A stretch of DNA of 64,000 nucleotides from positions 186,001 to 250,000 of the forward strand of contig NZ_KZ819075.1 of NCBI RefSeq assembly GCF_003115855.1. The letters run 5' to 3'. The DNA comes from Brenneria corticis. GTDB lineage: Bacteria > Pseudomonadota > Gammaproteobacteria > Enterobacterales > Enterobacteriaceae. The notes beneath the pieces are model-generated. The model made no database searches, was not told the DNA's origin, and was given only the letters and a program-made list of their open reading frames with translations. Shown piece by piece: positions 35,832 through 45,816 of this stretch (positions within the stretch are counted from its first letter, which is position 1; each line of letters opens with the position of its first letter). The position numbers and the translations under genes are program-made.

Positions 35832-37640
35832 ATGTTGAAACGCGTCGTTACCGCCGTATTGCTTTGCGCCCTGCCCCTGGGGCTGCATGCCGAAACGATC
35901 GAACACAGCACGTCTTTCGCTATTTTGGGGGAACCTAAATACGGCGCGGACTTTCGCCATTTTGACTACGTCAATCCCGATGCGCCGAAAGGCGGCAGTA
36001 TCACGCTCAGCACGCTCGGCACCTTTGACAACTTTAACCGCTATGCTTTACGCGGCGTGGCGGCGACCCGCACCGAGCGGCTCTACGACTCCCTGTTCGT
36101 GACCTCCGACGATGAGCCCGGCAGCTATTATCCGTTAGTCGCTCAATCCACCCGCCATGACGCTGATTTTCACTGGATAGAAGTCGACCTCAACCCCAGC
36201 GCGCGCTTTCATGACGGTACGCCGATTACCGCGGCCGATGTCGCTTTTACCTACAATATGTTTATGACGCAGGGCGTTCCCCAGTTTCGCATCTACTTTA
36301 AAGGCGTGACGGCCAAAGCCGTGGCGCCGCTGACGGTGCGCTTTGATTTCCCCGTCCCCGACAAGAACCGCATGTTCAGCCTGCTTTCGCTGCCGATCAT
36401 GCCGGAAAAATTCTGGAAAAATCATAAGCTGAGCGATCCGCTGCCCTATCCGCCGCCGGCCAGCGGCCCCTATCGCATTACCGCCTATCGCACCGGGCAA
36501 TATGTTACCTACTCGCGCGTGCAGGATTACTGGGGAGCGGACCTGCCGGTAAATAAAGGCCAGTACAACTTCGATAAGATCCGCTACGACTACTATCTGG
36601 ATGACAGCGTCGCGCTGGAGGCCTTTAAAGCCGGCGCTTTCGATCTGCGTATCGAAGGTTCGCCAAAGCATTGGGCGACGCAGTATCACGGCGGTAACTT
36701 CAGCCGGGGCTATATCATCAAGCAGGATCAGGAGAATCAGTCTGCGCAGGATACGCGCTGGCTGGCGTTCAATATCCAGCGCCCGATTTTCAGCGATCGC
36801 CGGGTTCGCCAGGCGCTGACGCTGGCGTTTGATTTTAACTGGATGAACAAGGCGCTGTATTACAGCGCCTATCAGCGTGCCGACAGCTATTTCCAGAATA
36901 CCGTCTATGCCGCGAAAGATGAGCCGAGCGCGGATGAACTTGCCTGGCTGACGCCGTTGAAAGATAAAGTGCCGCCGGAGGTGTTCGGCCCGCGCTATCA
37001 GCCGCCGTCCTCCGACGGCAGCGGCTACGACCGGGGAAACTGGCTCAAGGCGTTGGCGCTGCTAAAGGAAGCCGGGTGGGAACTGAAAAATCAGCGTTTG
37101 GTTAACCGCCAGAGCGGAAAGCCGTTTACCTTTGAACTGCTGCTGCCGAGTGCGGGAAACTCCCAGTATGTGCTGCCTTTCCAGCAAAATCTGAAAAAAC
37201 TGGGCATCACCATGACGGTGCGCAATATCGACAGCGCCCAGTTTAACAGCCGCCTGCGCAAACGCGATTTCGATATGATCCCCACGCTGTATAGCGCCTA
37301 CATTTACCCCAACACAAATTTACAGATGGAATGGCATTCGCACTATATCGACTCCACCTACAACACCTCCGGCGTGCAGGATGCGGCGATCGATACCCTG
37401 GTCGAGCAAATCGTCGCCCATCAGGGGCAGGCAGCCCCCTTGCTGTCGTTAGGGCGCGCGCTGGACCGCGTGCTGACCTGGAATCAGTTTATGATCCCCA
37501 TGTGGTATTCCAATCATGACCGTTTTGCCTACTGGAACAAGTTCGCCATGCCGGTGGTGCGTCCGGCCTATTCATTAGGTTTCGACGGCTGGTGGTACGA
37601 TGTTAAACAAGCGGCCACGCTGCCGGCAGAGCGACGTTAA
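35832..37640 (+). CDS. yejA: ABC transporter periplasmic binding protein YejA
   Basis: The 602-residue SBP_bac_5 family binding protein has a signal peptide of about 19 residues (VVTAVLLCALPLGLHA). It has the family block VDLNPSARFHDGTPITAADVAFTYNMF. It is the first of a yejABEF operon. In E. coli the Yej system imports oligopeptides, including the antibiotic microcin C. Good agreement in length with E. coli YejA. Confidence 0.94.
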   Translation: MLKRVVTAVLLCALPLGLHAETIEHSTSFAILGEPKYGADFRHFDYVNPDAPKGGSITLSTLGTFDNFNRYALRGVAATRTERLYDSLFVTSDDEPGSYYPLVAQSTRHDADFHWIEVDLNPSARFHDGTPITAADVAFTYNMFMTQGVPQFRIYFKGVTAKAVAPLTVRFDFPVPDKNRMFSLLSLPIMPEKFWKNHKLSDPLPYPPPASGPYRITAYRTGQYVTYSRVQDYWGADLPVNKGQYNFDKIRYDYYLDDSVALEAFKAGAFDLRIEGSPKHWATQYHGGNFSRGYIIKQDQENQSAQDTRWLAFNIQRPIFSDRRVRQALTLAFDFNWMNKALYYSAYQRADSYFQNTVYAAKDEPSADELAWLTPLKDKVPPEVFGPRYQPPSSDGSGYDRGNWLKALALLKEAGWELKNQRLVNRQSGKPFTFELLLPSAGNSQYVLPFQQNLKKLGITMTVRNIDSAQFNSRLRKRDFDMIPTLYSAYIYPNTNLQMEWHSHYIDSTYNTSGVQDAAIDTLVEQIVAHQGQAAPLLSLGRALDRVLTWNQFMIPMWYSNHDRFAYWNKFAMPVVRPAYSLGFDGWWYDVKQAATLPAERR

Positions 37641-37651
37641 GGAGTCACGAC

Positions 37652-38749
37652 GTGGGAACTTACCTGTTACGCCGCCTTTTACTGGTGATCCCGACGCTAT
37701 GGGCGATTATCACCATTAACTTCTTTATCGTGCAAATCGCCCCCGGCGGCCCGGTCGACCAGGCGATTGCCAATATCGAGATGGGGCGCGGCGGCGGTTA
37801 TACCGCCAGCGGCGGCCTTGACGCCGGCATGGCCCGTTCCGGCAGCGCAGGCGCGCCCAATATCGAGAACACCTATCGCGGCGCCCGCGGGCTGGATCCC
37901 GAGGTGATTGAAGAGATAACCAAACGCTACGGTTTTGATAAGCCCATCCACGAGCGCTATTTCAAACTGCTGTGGGATTATGCACGTTTCGACTTTGGCG
38001 ACAGCCTGTTTCGTGGCTCCTCGGTAATGCAGCTGATCAAAGAGAGTATGCCGGTTTCCATCTCGCTGGGCCTGTGGAGCACGCTGATTATCTATCTGGT
38101 CTCCATTCCGCTGGGGATCAAAAAGGCGGTCAAAAACGGCACCTCCTTTGATACCTGGAGCAGTACGCTGATTATTATCGGCTACGCCATTCCCGCCTTC
38201 CTGTTCGCCATTTTGCTGATTGTCGTGTTTGCCGGCGGCAGCTATCTCGACTGGTTCCCGCTGCGCGGGCTGGTATCCAGCAATTTCGATACCCTGCCCT
38301 GGTACGGCAAAATCACCGATTATCTATGGCACATCGCCCTGCCGGTGCTGGCTACGGTGATCGGCGGTTTCGCCACGCTGACCATGCTGACGAAAAACTC
38401 GTTTATGGACGAAATCCGTAAACAGTATGTGGTGACGGCGCGCGCCAAGGGGCTGGATGAAAAAAGCATTCTCTACCGCCACGTGTTTCGCAACGCCATG
38501 CTGCTGGTGATTGCCGGCTTTCCCGCCACCTTTATCAGCATGTTTTTTACCGGCTCGCTGTTGATCGAGGTAATGTTCTCATTGAACGGACTGGGCCTGT
38601 TAGGCTACGACGCCACCCTGCAACGCGATTACCCGGTGATGTTCGGCACGCTGTATATTTTTACGCTGATCGGTCTGTTACTGAATATCATCAGCGATCT
38701 GACCTATACGCTGGTTGACCCGCGTATTGATTTCGAGGGACGCCAATGA
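37652..38749 (+). CDS. yejB: ABC transporter permease YejB
   Basis: This 365-residue permease begins MGTYLLRRLLLVIPTLWAI with a GTG start after GGAG. It has six hydrophobic segments and the EAA loop TARAKGLDEKSILYRHVFRNA. The DppB/OppB family fits the peptide importer. It is 11 bp after yejA and overlaps yejE by 4 nt. Confidence 0.94.
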   Translation: MGTYLLRRLLLVIPTLWAIITINFFIVQIAPGGPVDQAIANIEMGRGGGYTASGGLDAGMARSGSAGAPNIENTYRGARGLDPEVIEEITKRYGFDKPIHERYFKLLWDYARFDFGDSLFRGSSVMQLIKESMPVSISLGLWSTLIIYLVSIPLGIKKAVKNGTSFDTWSSTLIIIGYAIPAFLFAILLIVVFAGGSYLDWFPLRGLVSSNFDTLPWYGKITDYLWHIALPVLATVIGGFATLTMLTKNSFMDEIRKQYVVTARAKGLDEKSILYRHVFRNAMLLVIAGFPATFISMFFTGSLLIEVMFSLNGLGLLGYDATLQRDYPVMFGTLYIFTLIGLLLNIISDLTYTLVDPRIDFEGRQ

Positions 38750-39771
38750 GCCGATTGAGCCCCATTAATCAGGCGCGCTGGGCGCGTTTCAAGAGCAACC
38801 GCCGCGGCTACTGGTCGCTGTGGATTTTTCTGGCGCTGTTTGTGGTCACGCTGTTCTCAGAGCTGATCGCCAATGACAAACCGCTGCTGGTGAAGTACGA
38901 CGGTAAACTCTATACGCCCTTTATCGTCAACTACAACGAAACCACCTTCGGCGGTCAGCTTGACACCCGCGCGGATTTTCGCGATCCCTATATCGCCCAG
39001 CGCATCGACAGCCACGGCTGGGCATTGTGGCCGCTTATCCGCTACAACTATGACACCATAAACTTCGCCACGACCGTCTCCTTCCCCTCCCCGCCGTCAT
39101 GGCAAAACCTGCTGGGAACCGACAGCCAGGGGAAAGACGTCGTTGCCCAGGTCATGTACGGATTTCGTATCTCCATGCTGTTCGGCCTGGCGCTGACGAT
39201 ACTTTCCAGCCTGATCGGCATTACCGTCGGCGCCACGCAGGGGTATTACGGCGGGCGGCTGGACCTCTGGGGCCAGCGCTTTATTGAAGTCTGGTCCGGG
39301 ATGCCGACCCTGTTTCTGATTATTCTGCTCTCCAGCGTGATCCAGCCCGATTTCTGGTGGCTGCTGGGCATTACGGTGCTATTCGGCTGGATGAGTCTGG
39401 TGGGGGTGGTGCGGGCCGAGTTCCTGCGTACCCGCAATTTTGACTATATCCGCGCCGCGCAGGCGATGGGCGTCAGCGACCGGATGATTATGTACCGCTG
39501 CATGCTGCCAAACGCCATGGTCGCCACCCTGACCTACCTGCCGTTTATTCTGTGCGGATCCATCACCACCCTGACCTCGCTGGACTTCCTGGGATTCGGT
39601 TTGCCGATGGGATCGCCCTCGTTGGGTACGTTATTGCTGGAGGGGAAAAACAACCTGCAGGCGCCCTGGCTGGGCATTACGGTATTTATGGTGCTGTCCG
39701 TGGTGCTGTCTTTACTTATTTTTATCGGCGAAGCGGTGCGCGACGCCTTCGACCCCAGTAAGGCGCATTGA
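38746..39771 (+). CDS. yejE: ABC transporter permease YejE
   Basis: This 341-residue DppC/OppC-type permease has a long periplasmic loop after the first helix and the EAA motif RAAQAMGVSDRMIMYRCMLPNA. It starts inside the yejB stop (ATGA overlap) and ends one nt before yejF, so the operon is tightly packed. Confidence 0.94.
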   Translation: MSRLSPINQARWARFKSNRRGYWSLWIFLALFVVTLFSELIANDKPLLVKYDGKLYTPFIVNYNETTFGGQLDTRADFRDPYIAQRIDSHGWALWPLIRYNYDTINFATTVSFPSPPSWQNLLGTDSQGKDVVAQVMYGFRISMLFGLALTILSSLIGITVGATQGYYGGRLDLWGQRFIEVWSGMPTLFLIILLSSVIQPDFWWLLGITVLFGWMSLVGVVRAEFLRTRNFDYIRAAQAMGVSDRMIMYRCMLPNAMVATLTYLPFILCGSITTLTSLDFLGFGLPMGSPSLGTLLLEGKNNLQAPWLGITVFMVLSVVLSLLIFIGEAVRDAFDPSKAH

Positions 39772-39772
39772 T

Positions 39773-41365
39773 ATGTCTACCTCACCGTTACTACAGATTA
39801 AGGATCTCAGCGTCGCCTTTCGCAGCGGAGAGAATGAACAGCGCGTCGTCGATGGAGTCTCGCTTAGCGTAAACGCCGGCGAAACGCTGGCGCTGGTCGG
39901 CGAGTCCGGTTCAGGCAAGAGCGTGACCGCCCTTTCCATCCTGCGCTTGTTGCCGTCGCCCCCCGTCGTCTATCAGCAGGGGGATATCCTGTTCGCCGGC
40001 CAGTCACTATTGCATGCGGATGAGAAAACGCTGCGCCGCATCCGCGGCGATCGTATCGCCATGATCTTTCAGGAGCCGATGGTGTCGCTCAATCCGTTGC
40101 AAAGCATCGAAAAGCAGCTCGTCGAGGTTTTAGCCCTGCATCGGGGCATGCGTAATGAGGCGGCGCGCGGCGAGGCGCTTTCCTGTCTCGATCGCGTGGG
40201 CATCCGGCAGGCGAAGAGCCGGCTGAAGGATTTCCCTCACCAGCTTTCCGGCGGGGAGCGCCAGCGCGTGATGATTGCGATGGCGCTGCTGACCCAGCCC
40301 GACCTGCTGATCGCCGATGAGCCCACCACGGCGCTGGACGTTACCGTACAGGCGCAGATACTGACGCTGCTGGACGAGTTGAAACAGGAATTGGGCATGA
40401 GCCTGCTGTTTATCACCCACAATCTACATATTGTCCGTCGGCTGGCGGACAATGTCGCGGTGATGAAATCCGGCCAGTGCGTGGAACACAATACCTGCGA
40501 CGGCTTATTCAGCGCGCCGCAACACGCCTATACCCGCCAGCTGTTGGATGCCGACCCCGCCGGCGAGCCTTTGCCGCTCGACGGCGATGCGCATCCCATC
40601 CTGCGCGTCGAGCAGCTGCGGGTTTCCTTCCCCATCAAACGCGGACTGATGCGGCGCACCGTCGATGAAAAGCGGGTGGTCAACGATATCAGCTTCAGCC
40701 TGCGCCGTGGGGAAAGCATCGGGCTGGTGGGCGAATCCGGCTCGGGTAAAAGCACCACCGGGCTGGCGCTGCTGCGTCTGCTGAATTCAAGCGGCGAAAT
40801 CTGGTTCGATAACCAGCCGCTGCACGGATTGACCCGCAAGCAGATGCTGCCTTTCCGGCGGCGGATCCAGGTGGTGTTCCAGGATCCCAACTCCGCCTTG
40901 AACCCGCGGCTGAACGCCGAGCAGATTATTGCCGAAGGGCTGACCGTACATCAGAAACTGAGCGAGGAGCAGCGGGAACAGCGGGTGATTGAAGCCATGC
41001 GGGAAGTCGGGCTGGATCCGGCCACGCGCCACCGTTACCCCGCCGAGTTTTCCGGCGGACAGCGCCAGCGTATCGCCATTGCCAGGGCGCTTATTCTGCA
41101 ACCGGAACTGCTTATTCTTGATGAACCGACGTCATCGCTGGACAGAACGGTGCAGGCGCAGATTCTGGCGTTGCTGAAATCGCTGCAGCAGAAGCACCGG
41201 CTGGCGTACCTGTTTATCAGTCACGATCTACAGGTGGTGCGGGCGCTGTGTCATCAGGTGATTGTGTTAAAACAAGGCGAAGTGGTGGAGCAAGGAGAGT
41301 GCCGGCAGGTATTCGCGCATCCGGCGCAGGACTATACGCGGGAACTGCTGCAACTGTCGTCTTAA
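39773..41365 (+). CDS. yejF: ABC transporter ATP-binding protein YejF (double cassette)
   Basis: The 530-residue ATPase contains two peptide-transport cassettes. The first has Walker A GESGSGKSVTA, signature LSGGERQRV and Walker B LLIADEPTTAL. The second has GESGSGKSTTG, FSGGQRQRIAIARAL and LLILDEPTSSLD. Fusion of the DppD- and DppF-like subunits is the normal YejF form. It drives peptide uptake with YejB and YejE. Confidence 0.95.
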   Translation: MSTSPLLQIKDLSVAFRSGENEQRVVDGVSLSVNAGETLALVGESGSGKSVTALSILRLLPSPPVVYQQGDILFAGQSLLHADEKTLRRIRGDRIAMIFQEPMVSLNPLQSIEKQLVEVLALHRGMRNEAARGEALSCLDRVGIRQAKSRLKDFPHQLSGGERQRVMIAMALLTQPDLLIADEPTTALDVTVQAQILTLLDELKQELGMSLLFITHNLHIVRRLADNVAVMKSGQCVEHNTCDGLFSAPQHAYTRQLLDADPAGEPLPLDGDAHPILRVEQLRVSFPIKRGLMRRTVDEKRVVNDISFSLRRGESIGLVGESGSGKSTTGLALLRLLNSSGEIWFDNQPLHGLTRKQMLPFRRRIQVVFQDPNSALNPRLNAEQIIAEGLTVHQKLSEEQREQRVIEAMREVGLDPATRHRYPAEFSGGQRQRIAIARALILQPELLILDEPTSSLDRTVQAQILALLKSLQQKHRLAYLFISHDLQVVRALCHQVIVLKQGEVVEQGECRQVFAHPAQDYTRELLQLSS

Positions 41366-41413
41366 ACCATCAGCGGTCCGAACGTTAGGCCGTTCCAAAT
41401 CCCTAGGCGTAAA

Positions 41414-41450
41414 AGAGCGGCAAGATCAGCTTGACTGATGTTGCCGCTCT
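41414..41450. terminator. Hairpin between converging yejF and yejG
   Basis: AGAGCGGCAA and its complement TTGCCGCTCT (41441-41450) flank an inner GATCAG/CTGAT stem. AAAA precedes the left arm, giving T residues on the minus strand; the yejG stop begins at the right end. It likely works in both directions. Confidence 0.75.
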
Positions 41451-41794
41451 CAAAACGGATACTGCGCCGACACCGGCTCCGCAATCGCCACGCCGACATT
41501 TTTCAAGCGACACATGGCGGTGCTTTCATCATTACGGTGTAAAAACAGGCAAGGCTCGCCTTCCCATTCCAGCGCAACGCACTCAACCTGAATTTCCTCC
41601 AGCGACTGACGCAGTTGATGCATGATTTTCCATGCCACATCGCCGTCATGGCTCAATAGCTTGAGACCAATCAGATTATTGTCTTCTTCTCTGCCGCTCA
41701 GCGGAATCGGTTCGACTTTTACACCGGCAAAACCCGATAACCAGCGATAACTTAGCGGCAAACGATGCACTACCGAAAGTTGGACATTAGCCAC
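41450..41794 (-). CDS. yejG: YejG family protein
   Basis: The 114-residue protein starts MANVQLSVVHRLPLSYRWLSGF, the conserved YejG opening, and includes VEPIPLSGREEDNNLIGLKLLSHDG. It is small and soluble, with no known biochemical function. E. coli has yejG at the same place. In E. coli bcr follows yejG and precedes rsuA; no bcr-like gene is present here, and 457 bp of AT-rich sequence replace it. Confidence 0.9.
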   Translation of the reverse strand: MANVQLSVVHRLPLSYRWLSGFAGVKVEPIPLSGREEDNNLIGLKLLSHDGDVAWKIMHQLRQSLEEIQVECVALEWEGEPCLFLHRNDESTAMCRLKNVGVAIAEPVSAQYPF

Positions 41795-42251
41795 TACTGT
41801 TTTTCCTCAGGTTAAGTTTTACTGTAATTTTACAATACAATAACATATTTATCATGACGGCCTGACCGCCGCCTCTTTTTTTTACTGCTTTCCTAATCTA
41901 AAAAAGCAACGCACTCAGAACAAATAAGCATCAATAACTGTTGGTATAGGTTACCGCAACGTTAATTAATGCCGGGCAGATCACAAATTACCATTCTTTT
42001 TCGGGCTATATGTAACTCTTTTTGCGTGACACCTCAACCTTTTTTGCCCTGAATGTTTACTTTTAAGTCATATATTTTACATATATGGAACATTTACAGC
42101 TAAGAAAAGCGCTGCCGCCCGATAAACGCCGGACCGCCCGAGAGAGGGTATACGATAGAAAAACCAGGCCGCCTGACGTCAGGCCAGCGCCCGCCGTCAG
42201 GGAAATCGGAATGCGCCGGGACTGCCGGCGTAAAGTTGAAGCAGGAAGGAA
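41795..42251. other. Gene-free stretch between yejG and rsuA
   Basis: The AT-rich 457 bp hold the yejG promoter side (about 41800-42000) and nothing else recognised. The bcr drug-efflux gene found here in E. coli is missing. A frame at 42085-42396 on the plus strand overlaps rsuA and is rejected. Confidence 0.5.
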
Positions 42252-42947
42252 CTACCTGATACCGGCTATCTCCTGGCTGCTCAGCGCCCGGTATTCGCCG
42301 GGTTCTAACGCGCTGTCCAGGATGATATCGCCGATGCGTTCGCGGTGTAACTGCACCACGCGATTCCCCACCGCGGCAAACATTCTTTTCACCTGATGAT
42401 AACGCCCTTCGCTGATGGTCAGACGCACCTGATAATCCGTTATCTTTTCCAGCGTCGCGGGCTTGGTCGCATGCTTCTCGCCATGCAGTTGCACCCCGGC
42501 CGCAAACTGCTCTGAAGTATCGTCGCTTAAAGGCTGCTCCAGCGTCACCAGATAGGTCTTCTCGCAGTGATGGCGGGGCGAGGTGATACGATGCGACCAC
42601 TGCCCGTCGTCGGTCAGCAGCACAAGCCCGGTGGTATCGATATCCAGACGCCCCGCCGCATGCAGCTTGTGCGCGACGGGAACGTCCATAAAATAAAGAA
42701 TGGTCGGATGATCGGGATCGTCCGTCGAGCACACGTAGCCCTGTGGTTTATTCAGCATAAAATAACGCGGTCCGCGCTGCTGCGCCAACGGATTGCCGTC
42801 GAACGCCACCTGATGCTCGGGCAACAGTTTAAAAGCACCGCTTTTCACCACTTCCCCATCAACGGTGACCCGCTGCGCGCGCAGCTCGCGCGCCACCAGC
42901 GAACGACTGATTTCCAGCTGCTGGGATAAAAATTTGTCCAATCGCAT
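42252..42947 (-). CDS. rsuA: 16S rRNA pseudouridine(516) synthase RsuA
   Basis: The 231-residue enzyme has an N-terminal S4-like RNA-binding domain (MRLDKFLSQQLEISRSLVARELR) and the catalytic motif GRLDIDTTGLVLLTDDG, where Asp is the nucleophile. It isomerises U516 of 16S rRNA to pseudouridine. Stands alone on the minus strand, opposite yecH-like and radD. Confidence 0.94.
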   Translation of the reverse strand: MRLDKFLSQQLEISRSLVARELRAQRVTVDGEVVKSGAFKLLPEHQVAFDGNPLAQQRGPRYFMLNKPQGYVCSTDDPDHPTILYFMDVPVAHKLHAAGRLDIDTTGLVLLTDDGQWSHRITSPRHHCEKTYLVTLEQPLSDDTSEQFAAGVQLHGEKHATKPATLEKITDYQVRLTISEGRYHQVKRMFAAVGNRVVQLHRERIGDIILDSALEPGEYRALSSQEIAGIR

Positions 42948-43208
42948 TAACGACCAACTGCCTGTGTGAAATCATCGCACAGCACACGCCTGAGAGGCGC
43001 CCGTACCGATGAATAATGAAAAAAGAGCAACGTTTCCGTTGCCGGAATGCTCTAGTATAACGGCGCTTGAGCCGAGGTCCTAGAATTCAGCGTCGCCGAT
43101 CCGCCTTTGTCGTCGTGGTAAGCGGACGCGGATATCTCACGCGCGCTATCGCGCCGGAGATTATCAACGGGCATAATAAGGATAACTATTTACCTTGAGG
43201 GTTAAACC

Positions 43209-43448
43209 ATGTCATCCATTCACGGCCATGAAGTCCTGCAAATGATGATCGCCTCCGGCGAATCTTTTACCACTGAACAGCTGATTGCCGCCATTGACAG
43301 CCGTTTCGGGAGCGACGCCCGTTTTCATACCTGTTCGGCCGCCGATCTGACCGCGGCAAAGCTGGTGCAGTTTCTGGCCGAACGAGGCAAATTTATACCG
43401 CTTGAGGCCGGCTTCACCACCAGCGCCAGTAAAATCTGCCAGCACTAG
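43209..43448 (+). CDS. yecH: YecH family small metal-binding-type protein
   Basis: The 79-residue protein begins MSSIHGHEVLQMMIASGESF and ends with KICQH, including ARFHTCSAADLTAAKLVQFL. E. coli YecH (DUF2492) is nearly the same length and has these blocks, with His and Cys suggesting metal binding. Function unknown. The stop is only 3 bp before the radD start, so the two are co-transcribed. Confidence 0.9.
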   Translation: MSSIHGHEVLQMMIASGESFTTEQLIAAIDSRFGSDARFHTCSAADLTAAKLVQFLAERGKFIPLEAGFTTSASKICQH

Positions 43449-43451
43449 GCA

Positions 43452-45212
43452 ATGCCCTTTACCTTACGGCCTTACCAGCGTGAGGCGGTATCCGCTACGC
43501 TCGAATATTTCCGTCGTCATACCCAGCCGGCCGTTATCGTACTGCCGACGGGAGCAGGAAAAAGTCTGGTTATTGCCGAACTGGCTAAACTCGCCCGCGG
43601 ACTCGTGCTGGTTTTGGCGCACGTCAAGGAGCTGGTGGCGCAGAACCATGCCAAATACTGCGCCTGGGGGCTGGAGGCGGATATTTTCGCCGCCGGACTA
43701 CAGCAACGGCAAAGCCAGGGGAAAGTGGTGTTTGGCAGCGTGCAGTCGGTGGCGCGCAACCTGGATCGGTTCGAACAATCCTTTTCATTGCTGATCGTCG
43801 ATGAATGCCACCGCATCGGCGATGACGACGACAGCCAATATCAGCAGATTATCCGCCATCTGCAACAAACCAATCCACAGCTGCGGCTGCTGGGGCTGAC
43901 GGCAACGCCCTTTCGTCTGGGGAAAGGCTGGATTTACCAATACCACTACCACGGCATGATACGCGGCGACGAACACAGCCTGTTCCGCGATTGCATCTAC
44001 GAACTGCCGCTGCGCTATATGATCAAACACGGCTTTCTGGTGCCTCCGGAGCGGCTGGATATGCCCATTGTGCAATACGATTTCAGCAGGCTGGCGGCGA
44101 GAAGCAACGGCTTGTTCAGCGAGGCGGATCTTAATCACGAGCTAAAGCGCCAGCAGCGCATCACCCCGCATATCATCAGCCAGATCGTCGACTATGCGCA
44201 GACGCGCCTGGGGGTGATGATTTTCGCCGCCACCGTTGAACACGCCCTTGAAATCCATGGCTTATTGCCGCCGGGCCAGGCCGCGCTGGTCAGCGCCGAA
44301 ACGCCGCCGGCGGAGCGTGACGCGCATATCGCCGACTTTAAACGGCAGCGGCTGCGCTATCTGGTCAACGTCGCCGTGCTGACCACCGGTTTTGATGCCC
44401 CGCACGTCGATCTGATCGCCATATTACGTCCGACGGAATCCGTCAGCTTATATCAGCAAATTGTCGGCCGCGGCTTGCGTCTGTTTCCCGGCAAAACCGA
44501 ATGCCTGATTCTGGATTACGCCGGAAACCCGCACGATCTCCATACCCCGGAGGTCGGACACAGCAAACCCCACCGCGACAGCCAGCCGGTGCAGGTTTTC
44601 TGTCCGCAATGCGGTTTCGCCAATTTATTCTGGGGGAAAACCACCCCGGACGGCAGCGTGATCGAACATTACGGCCGCCGCTGCCAGGGTTGGGAGACGC
44701 TGGAGGACGGTCAGCGCCGGCAGTGCGACTTTCGCTTTCGCTTTAAGATCTGCCCGCACTGCGGCGCGGAAAACGACATTGCGGCCCGCCGCTGTCATCA
44801 GTGTGAAAACGTGCTGGTCGATCCCGATGATATGCTGAAAGCGGCGCTGAAGCTGAAAGACGCGCTGGTATTGCGCTGTAGCGGCATGAGCCTGACGCCC
44901 GGCAAGGACGCCAAAGGGGAATGGCTCAACGTCACCTACCATGATGAAGACGGCGCCGAAGTGAGCGAGCGTTTTCGCCTGCAAACGCCGGCGCAGCGCC
45001 ACGTATTCCAGCTAAATTTCTTACGCGTCCATCAACGGGCGCCGGGCGTCCCTTTCGCCTGGCAAACCGCCGACGACGTTTTGGCGCAACAGCATTTACT
45101 GCGCGCCCCCGACTTTGTTGTTGCCCGCCGCCAGGGGAAATTCTGGCAGCTACGGGAAAAGATGTTCGATTATCAGGGCCGTTTCCGGCGGGCACACGAA
45201 CTGCGCGGCTAG
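43452..45212 (+). CDS. radD: DEAD/DEAH-box DNA repair helicase RadD (YejH)
   Basis: The 586-residue superfamily 2 helicase has the Q-like start FTLRPYQREAV, Walker A LPTGAGKS, Walker B VDECHRI (DECH), GLTATPFRLG as motif III, then TTGFDAPHVDLIAILRPTESVSLYQQIVGRG as motif VI. The C-terminal part has two CPxCG/CPHC-CHQC zinc ribbons (about residues 385-460). RadD acts in double-strand break repair with SSB and RecA in E. coli. Upstream is yecH-like at 3 bp. Confidence 0.93.
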   Translation: MPFTLRPYQREAVSATLEYFRRHTQPAVIVLPTGAGKSLVIAELAKLARGLVLVLAHVKELVAQNHAKYCAWGLEADIFAAGLQQRQSQGKVVFGSVQSVARNLDRFEQSFSLLIVDECHRIGDDDDSQYQQIIRHLQQTNPQLRLLGLTATPFRLGKGWIYQYHYHGMIRGDEHSLFRDCIYELPLRYMIKHGFLVPPERLDMPIVQYDFSRLAARSNGLFSEADLNHELKRQQRITPHIISQIVDYAQTRLGVMIFAATVEHALEIHGLLPPGQAALVSAETPPAERDAHIADFKRQRLRYLVNVAVLTTGFDAPHVDLIAILRPTESVSLYQQIVGRGLRLFPGKTECLILDYAGNPHDLHTPEVGHSKPHRDSQPVQVFCPQCGFANLFWGKTTPDGSVIEHYGRRCQGWETLEDGQRRQCDFRFRFKICPHCGAENDIAARRCHQCENVLVDPDDMLKAALKLKDALVLRCSGMSLTPGKDAKGEWLNVTYHDEDGAEVSERFRLQTPAQRHVFQLNFLRVHQRAPGVPFAWQTADDVLAQQHLLRAPDFVVARRQGKFWQLREKMFDYQGRFRRAHELRG

Positions 45213-45348
45213 CTCATTCGCGGTTTTATTTGCCCGCAGGCCCATATTCCGCTAGAATTCAGCCCGCTTTTGTATCGCAAAAGCAGAACAACCCAACTTG
45301 CTGCTGGGTCGCCTGTAGCAGGATTACTTATCTTAAGTAGAGTAAAAA

Positions 45349-45633
45349 ATGATTACTATCAAAGCAGAAGCACGTAAAGATCAGGGTAAGGGTGCGAGCC
45401 GCCGCCTGCGTCATGCCGGTAAATTCCCGGCCATCGTTTATGGTGGTTCCGAAGCGCCGGTTGCTATCGAACTGGATCACGACAGCGTTAAAAACCAGGA
45501 ACTGAAAGACGGTTTCTACGGTGAAGTAGTGATCCTGTCTATCGACGGTAAAGAAACCAAAGTCAAGGTTCAGGCTGTACAACGTCACCCGTTCAAGCCC
45601 AAACTGGCTCATATCGACTTTATCCGCGCTTAA
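45349..45633 (+). CDS. rplY: 50S ribosomal protein L25
   Basis: The 94-residue short-form L25 binds 5S rRNA. It begins MITIKAEARKDQGKGASRRL and ends HIDFIRA. E. coli RplY has the same length. It follows radD at 136 bp, as in E. coli, and is followed by a strong terminator. Confidence 0.96.
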   Translation: MITIKAEARKDQGKGASRRLRHAGKFPAIVYGGSEAPVAIELDHDSVKNQELKDGFYGEVVILSIDGKETKVKVQAVQRHPFKPKLAHIDFIRA

Positions 45634-45675
45634 TCACGCCGAAAAGTCTATCCGGGACGCCGGAAAAAGAAAAAA

Positions 45676-45698
45676 CGCCGCGCAAGCGGCGTTTTTTT
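45676..45698 (+). terminator. Intrinsic terminator of rplY
   Basis: CGCCGC, GCAA, GCGGCG and seven T (45692-45698). A tract on the left side (AAAAAA) also makes it usable in reverse. Confidence 0.92.
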
Positions 45699-45795
45699 GT
45701 GGCGTGCCATCCCTGGCCGCCACCCTCACGGGCCGTCGCCGAGGGCAACGTCAAAAACTTATCCCGGAAGTTTTTTGTGGCGCGCCATCCTTGGC
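45693..45795. repeat. Direct repeats between rplY and phoH
   Basis: TTTTTTGTGGCG is followed by a YGCCATCCYTGGC-type core, once at 45693-45716 and again at 45771-45795. The spacer contains CGGGCCGTCGCCGAGGGCAACG. A similar GGGCCGTCGC segment lies after mepS, near 35584. This looks like a short dispersed intergenic element. Confidence 0.5.
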
Positions 45796-45816
45796 AGCCC
45801 CCCTTAGGAAACAACA

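Noticed and set aside
42085..42396. Plus-strand frame between yejG and rsuA as a candidate for the missing bcr
   Set aside because: Its 103 residues overlap the 3' end of rsuA, have no membrane segments and are rich in Arg and Pro; it is not a transporter.
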